Positions 16,277-17,326 of a stretch of 17,326 nucleotides of DNA are shown one piece after another. Where the stretch lies: positions 1-17,326 of the forward strand of contig JAQWIO010000065.1 in NCBI GenBank assembly GCA_029248845.1. The letters are read 5' to 3'. The notes under the pieces are model-generated. The model worked only from the letters and a program-made list of their open reading frames with translations, was not told the origin of the DNA and ran no database searches. Position 1 is the first letter of the stretch; every line of letters begins with the position of its first letter. Both the position numbers and the translations under genes were made by a program. Origin of the DNA: Polaribacter sp. GTDB lineage: Bacteria > Bacteroidota > Bacteroidia > Flavobacteriales > Flavobacteriaceae.

Positions 16277-17062
16277 TTAATTAGTTTTATAATATCCTTT
16301 CATAATTCCTCTGTGAGAATCTTTAATGAACTGAATAATTTCATCCCGTTCAGGAGTAGCTTCCATTTCAGCCTCTATGATATCTATTGCTTGGGTATTA
16401 TTATAATTTTTTTGAAATAGTATTCTATAGATATCCTGAATTTCTCTAATTTTTTCTGTCGAAAACCCTCTTCTTCTCAAGCCAACAGAGTTAATTCCAA
16501 CATAAGATAGAGGCTCTCTTGCAGATTTAACAAATGGGGGAACATCTTTTCTTACCAGAGATCCTCCTGTTACAAATGCATGATTACCAACAGATGCAAA
16601 TTGATGAACTGCAACCATACCGGCTAAAACAACGTTATTTCCAATTGTAACATGTCCTGCCAAAGTTGTGTTGTTAGAAAAAATACAATTATCTCCAACA
16701 TAACAATCATGAGCAACATGGCAATAAGCCATGATCAAACAATTATTTCCGATTTCAGTTTTCATTCTATCAGTAGTTCCTCTATTTATAGTTACACATT
16801 CTCTAATGGTAACGTTATCTCCAATTTCTACCGTAGTTTCTTCATCATTAAATTTTAAATCCTGAGGAATTGCAGAAATGACAGAACCGGGGAAAATTCT
16901 ACAATTTTTACCTATCCGTGCACCTTCCATTATTGTAACATTAGAACCTATCCAAGTTCCTGAGCCAATTGTTACATTGTTATGAATAGTAGTAAAAGGT
17001 TCTATGACTACGTTTCTAGCAATTTTAGCTTGTGGATGGACATAGGCTAATGGTTGATTCAT
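16277..17062 (-). CDS. lpxA: UDP-N-acetylglucosamine acyltransferase LpxA
   Basis: The 261-residue enzyme performs the first step of lipid A synthesis: transfer of a 3-hydroxyacyl chain from ACP to the 3-OH of UDP-GlcNAc in the cytoplasm. It is a homotrimer of left-handed beta-helices. Hexapeptide repeats run from about residue 8 to 180. The catalytic His is His118 in MAYCHVAHDC (E. coli His125), and ISAIPQDLKF (62-71) and the GLRRRGFS (191-198) region are typical LpxA. The C-terminal helical domain includes the IREIQDIYRILF stretch. The length is that of E. coli LpxA (262). It starts 2 bases after the stop of the lpxC-fabZ gene, which supports tight coupling. Confidence 0.97.
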   Translation of the reverse strand: MNQPLAYVHPQAKIARNVVIEPFTTIHNNVTIGSGTWIGSNVTIMEGARIGKNCRIFPGSVISAIPQDLKFNDEETTVEIGDNVTIRECVTINRGTTDRMKTEIGNNCLIMAYCHVAHDCYVGDNCIFSNNTTLAGHVTIGNNVVLAGMVAVHQFASVGNHAFVTGGSLVRKDVPPFVKSAREPLSYVGINSVGLRRRGFSTEKIREIQDIYRILFQKNYNNTQAIDIIEAEMEATPERDEIIQFIKDSHRGIMKGYYKTN

Positions 17063-17064
17063 AA

Positions 17065-17326
17065 TTATTTTATTTTTGAAATTTGTGCCATTAATTCAGC
17101 TTCTGCAACAATTTTTCCATTGGCATATGCATACGCTTGCATATGACAAATTCCCCTTCTAATTGGGGTGATTAATTCACATTTGAATATTAGGGTATCT
17201 CCAGGTAAAACTTTTTGTTTAAATTTTACTTTATCCATCTTCATAAAATAGGTAAGATAGTTTTCTGGATCTGGTACAGTATTTAATACTAAAACTCCAC
17301 CACATTGAGCCATTGATTCAACTTGT
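17065..17326 (-). CDS. fabZ: FabZ dehydratase C-terminal part, probably of an LpxC-FabZ fusion; 5' end cut
   Basis: The last 87 codons are visible and the frame continues past the right edge; an internal Met at 17313 is not the start. QVESMAQCGGVLVLN matches the FabZ helix with its catalytic Glu, and KVKFKQKVLPGDTL and MQAYAYANGKIVAEAELMA are typical of the hot-dog fold. FabZ dehydrates 3-hydroxyacyl-ACP. In Bacteroidota this domain is generally fused behind LpxC as one bifunctional protein, and the position directly before lpxA fits that. The LpxC part itself is not in the window, so the fusion is inferred. Confidence 0.9.
   Translation of the reverse strand, partial: QVESMAQCGGVLVLNTVPDPENYLTYFMKMDKVKFKQKVLPGDTLIFKCELITPIRRGICHMQAYAYANGKIVAEAELMAQISKIK

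Overview
The window is AT-rich and nearly every gene is on the minus strand. It looks like chromosome from a member of the Flavobacteriaceae (Bacteroidota). Supporting this are a type IX secretion (T9SS) C-terminal sorting domain, a TonB receptor with a carboxypeptidase-D-like N-terminal extension, an lpxA-efp-second lpxD-sucD cluster, promoters of the TANNTTTG type, and few Shine-Dalgarno sequences. A Polaribacter- or Tenacibaculum-like marine genus is plausible but cannot be proven from this sequence. No RNA gene, CRISPR array, insertion sequence or prophage was seen. Layout: (1) 1-3920 holds a TonB-dependent receptor followed by a hydantoinase/oxoprolinase HyuA cut by the left edge. This looks like an uptake-plus-ring-opening pair of unknown substrate. 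(2) 4109-8118 holds a two-gene minus-strand operon with an ATGA stop/start overlap and a hairpin behind it. The first gene encodes a secreted 329-residue protein made of two avidin-like beta-barrel domains. The second encodes a 1007-residue secreted protein: signal peptide, two degenerate avidin-like domains, a pepsin-like (family A1) aspartic protease domain, two CUB domains, and a T9SS type A sorting domain. This is the most unusual locus of the window. (3) 8119-8441 is a regulatory-looking intergenic region with two 17-bp inverted repeats and four TTAAGA boxes in strict 10-bp phase. It separates the operon from a divergent plus-strand gene for an unrecognised 410-residue cytoplasmic protein. 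(4) 9951-17326 is housekeeping: fabG, a lipoprotein M16 zinc peptidase, sucD, an lpxD paralogue, efp, lpxA and the FabZ end of a probable lpxC-fabZ fusion. These cover fatty acid and lipid A synthesis, the TCA cycle and translation. lpxC/fabZ-lpxA-efp-lpxD are separated by 2 to 10 bases and must be one transcript; sucD has its own promoter and a strong terminator. The proposed undescribed system is the avidin/pepsin operon. Two co-translated exported proteins share ligand-binding-type barrels, and one of them delivers an aspartic protease with CUB adhesion modules through T9SS to the cell surface or medium. Its ligand, substrate and catalytic competence are open, because the protease departs from consensus at several active-site positions.
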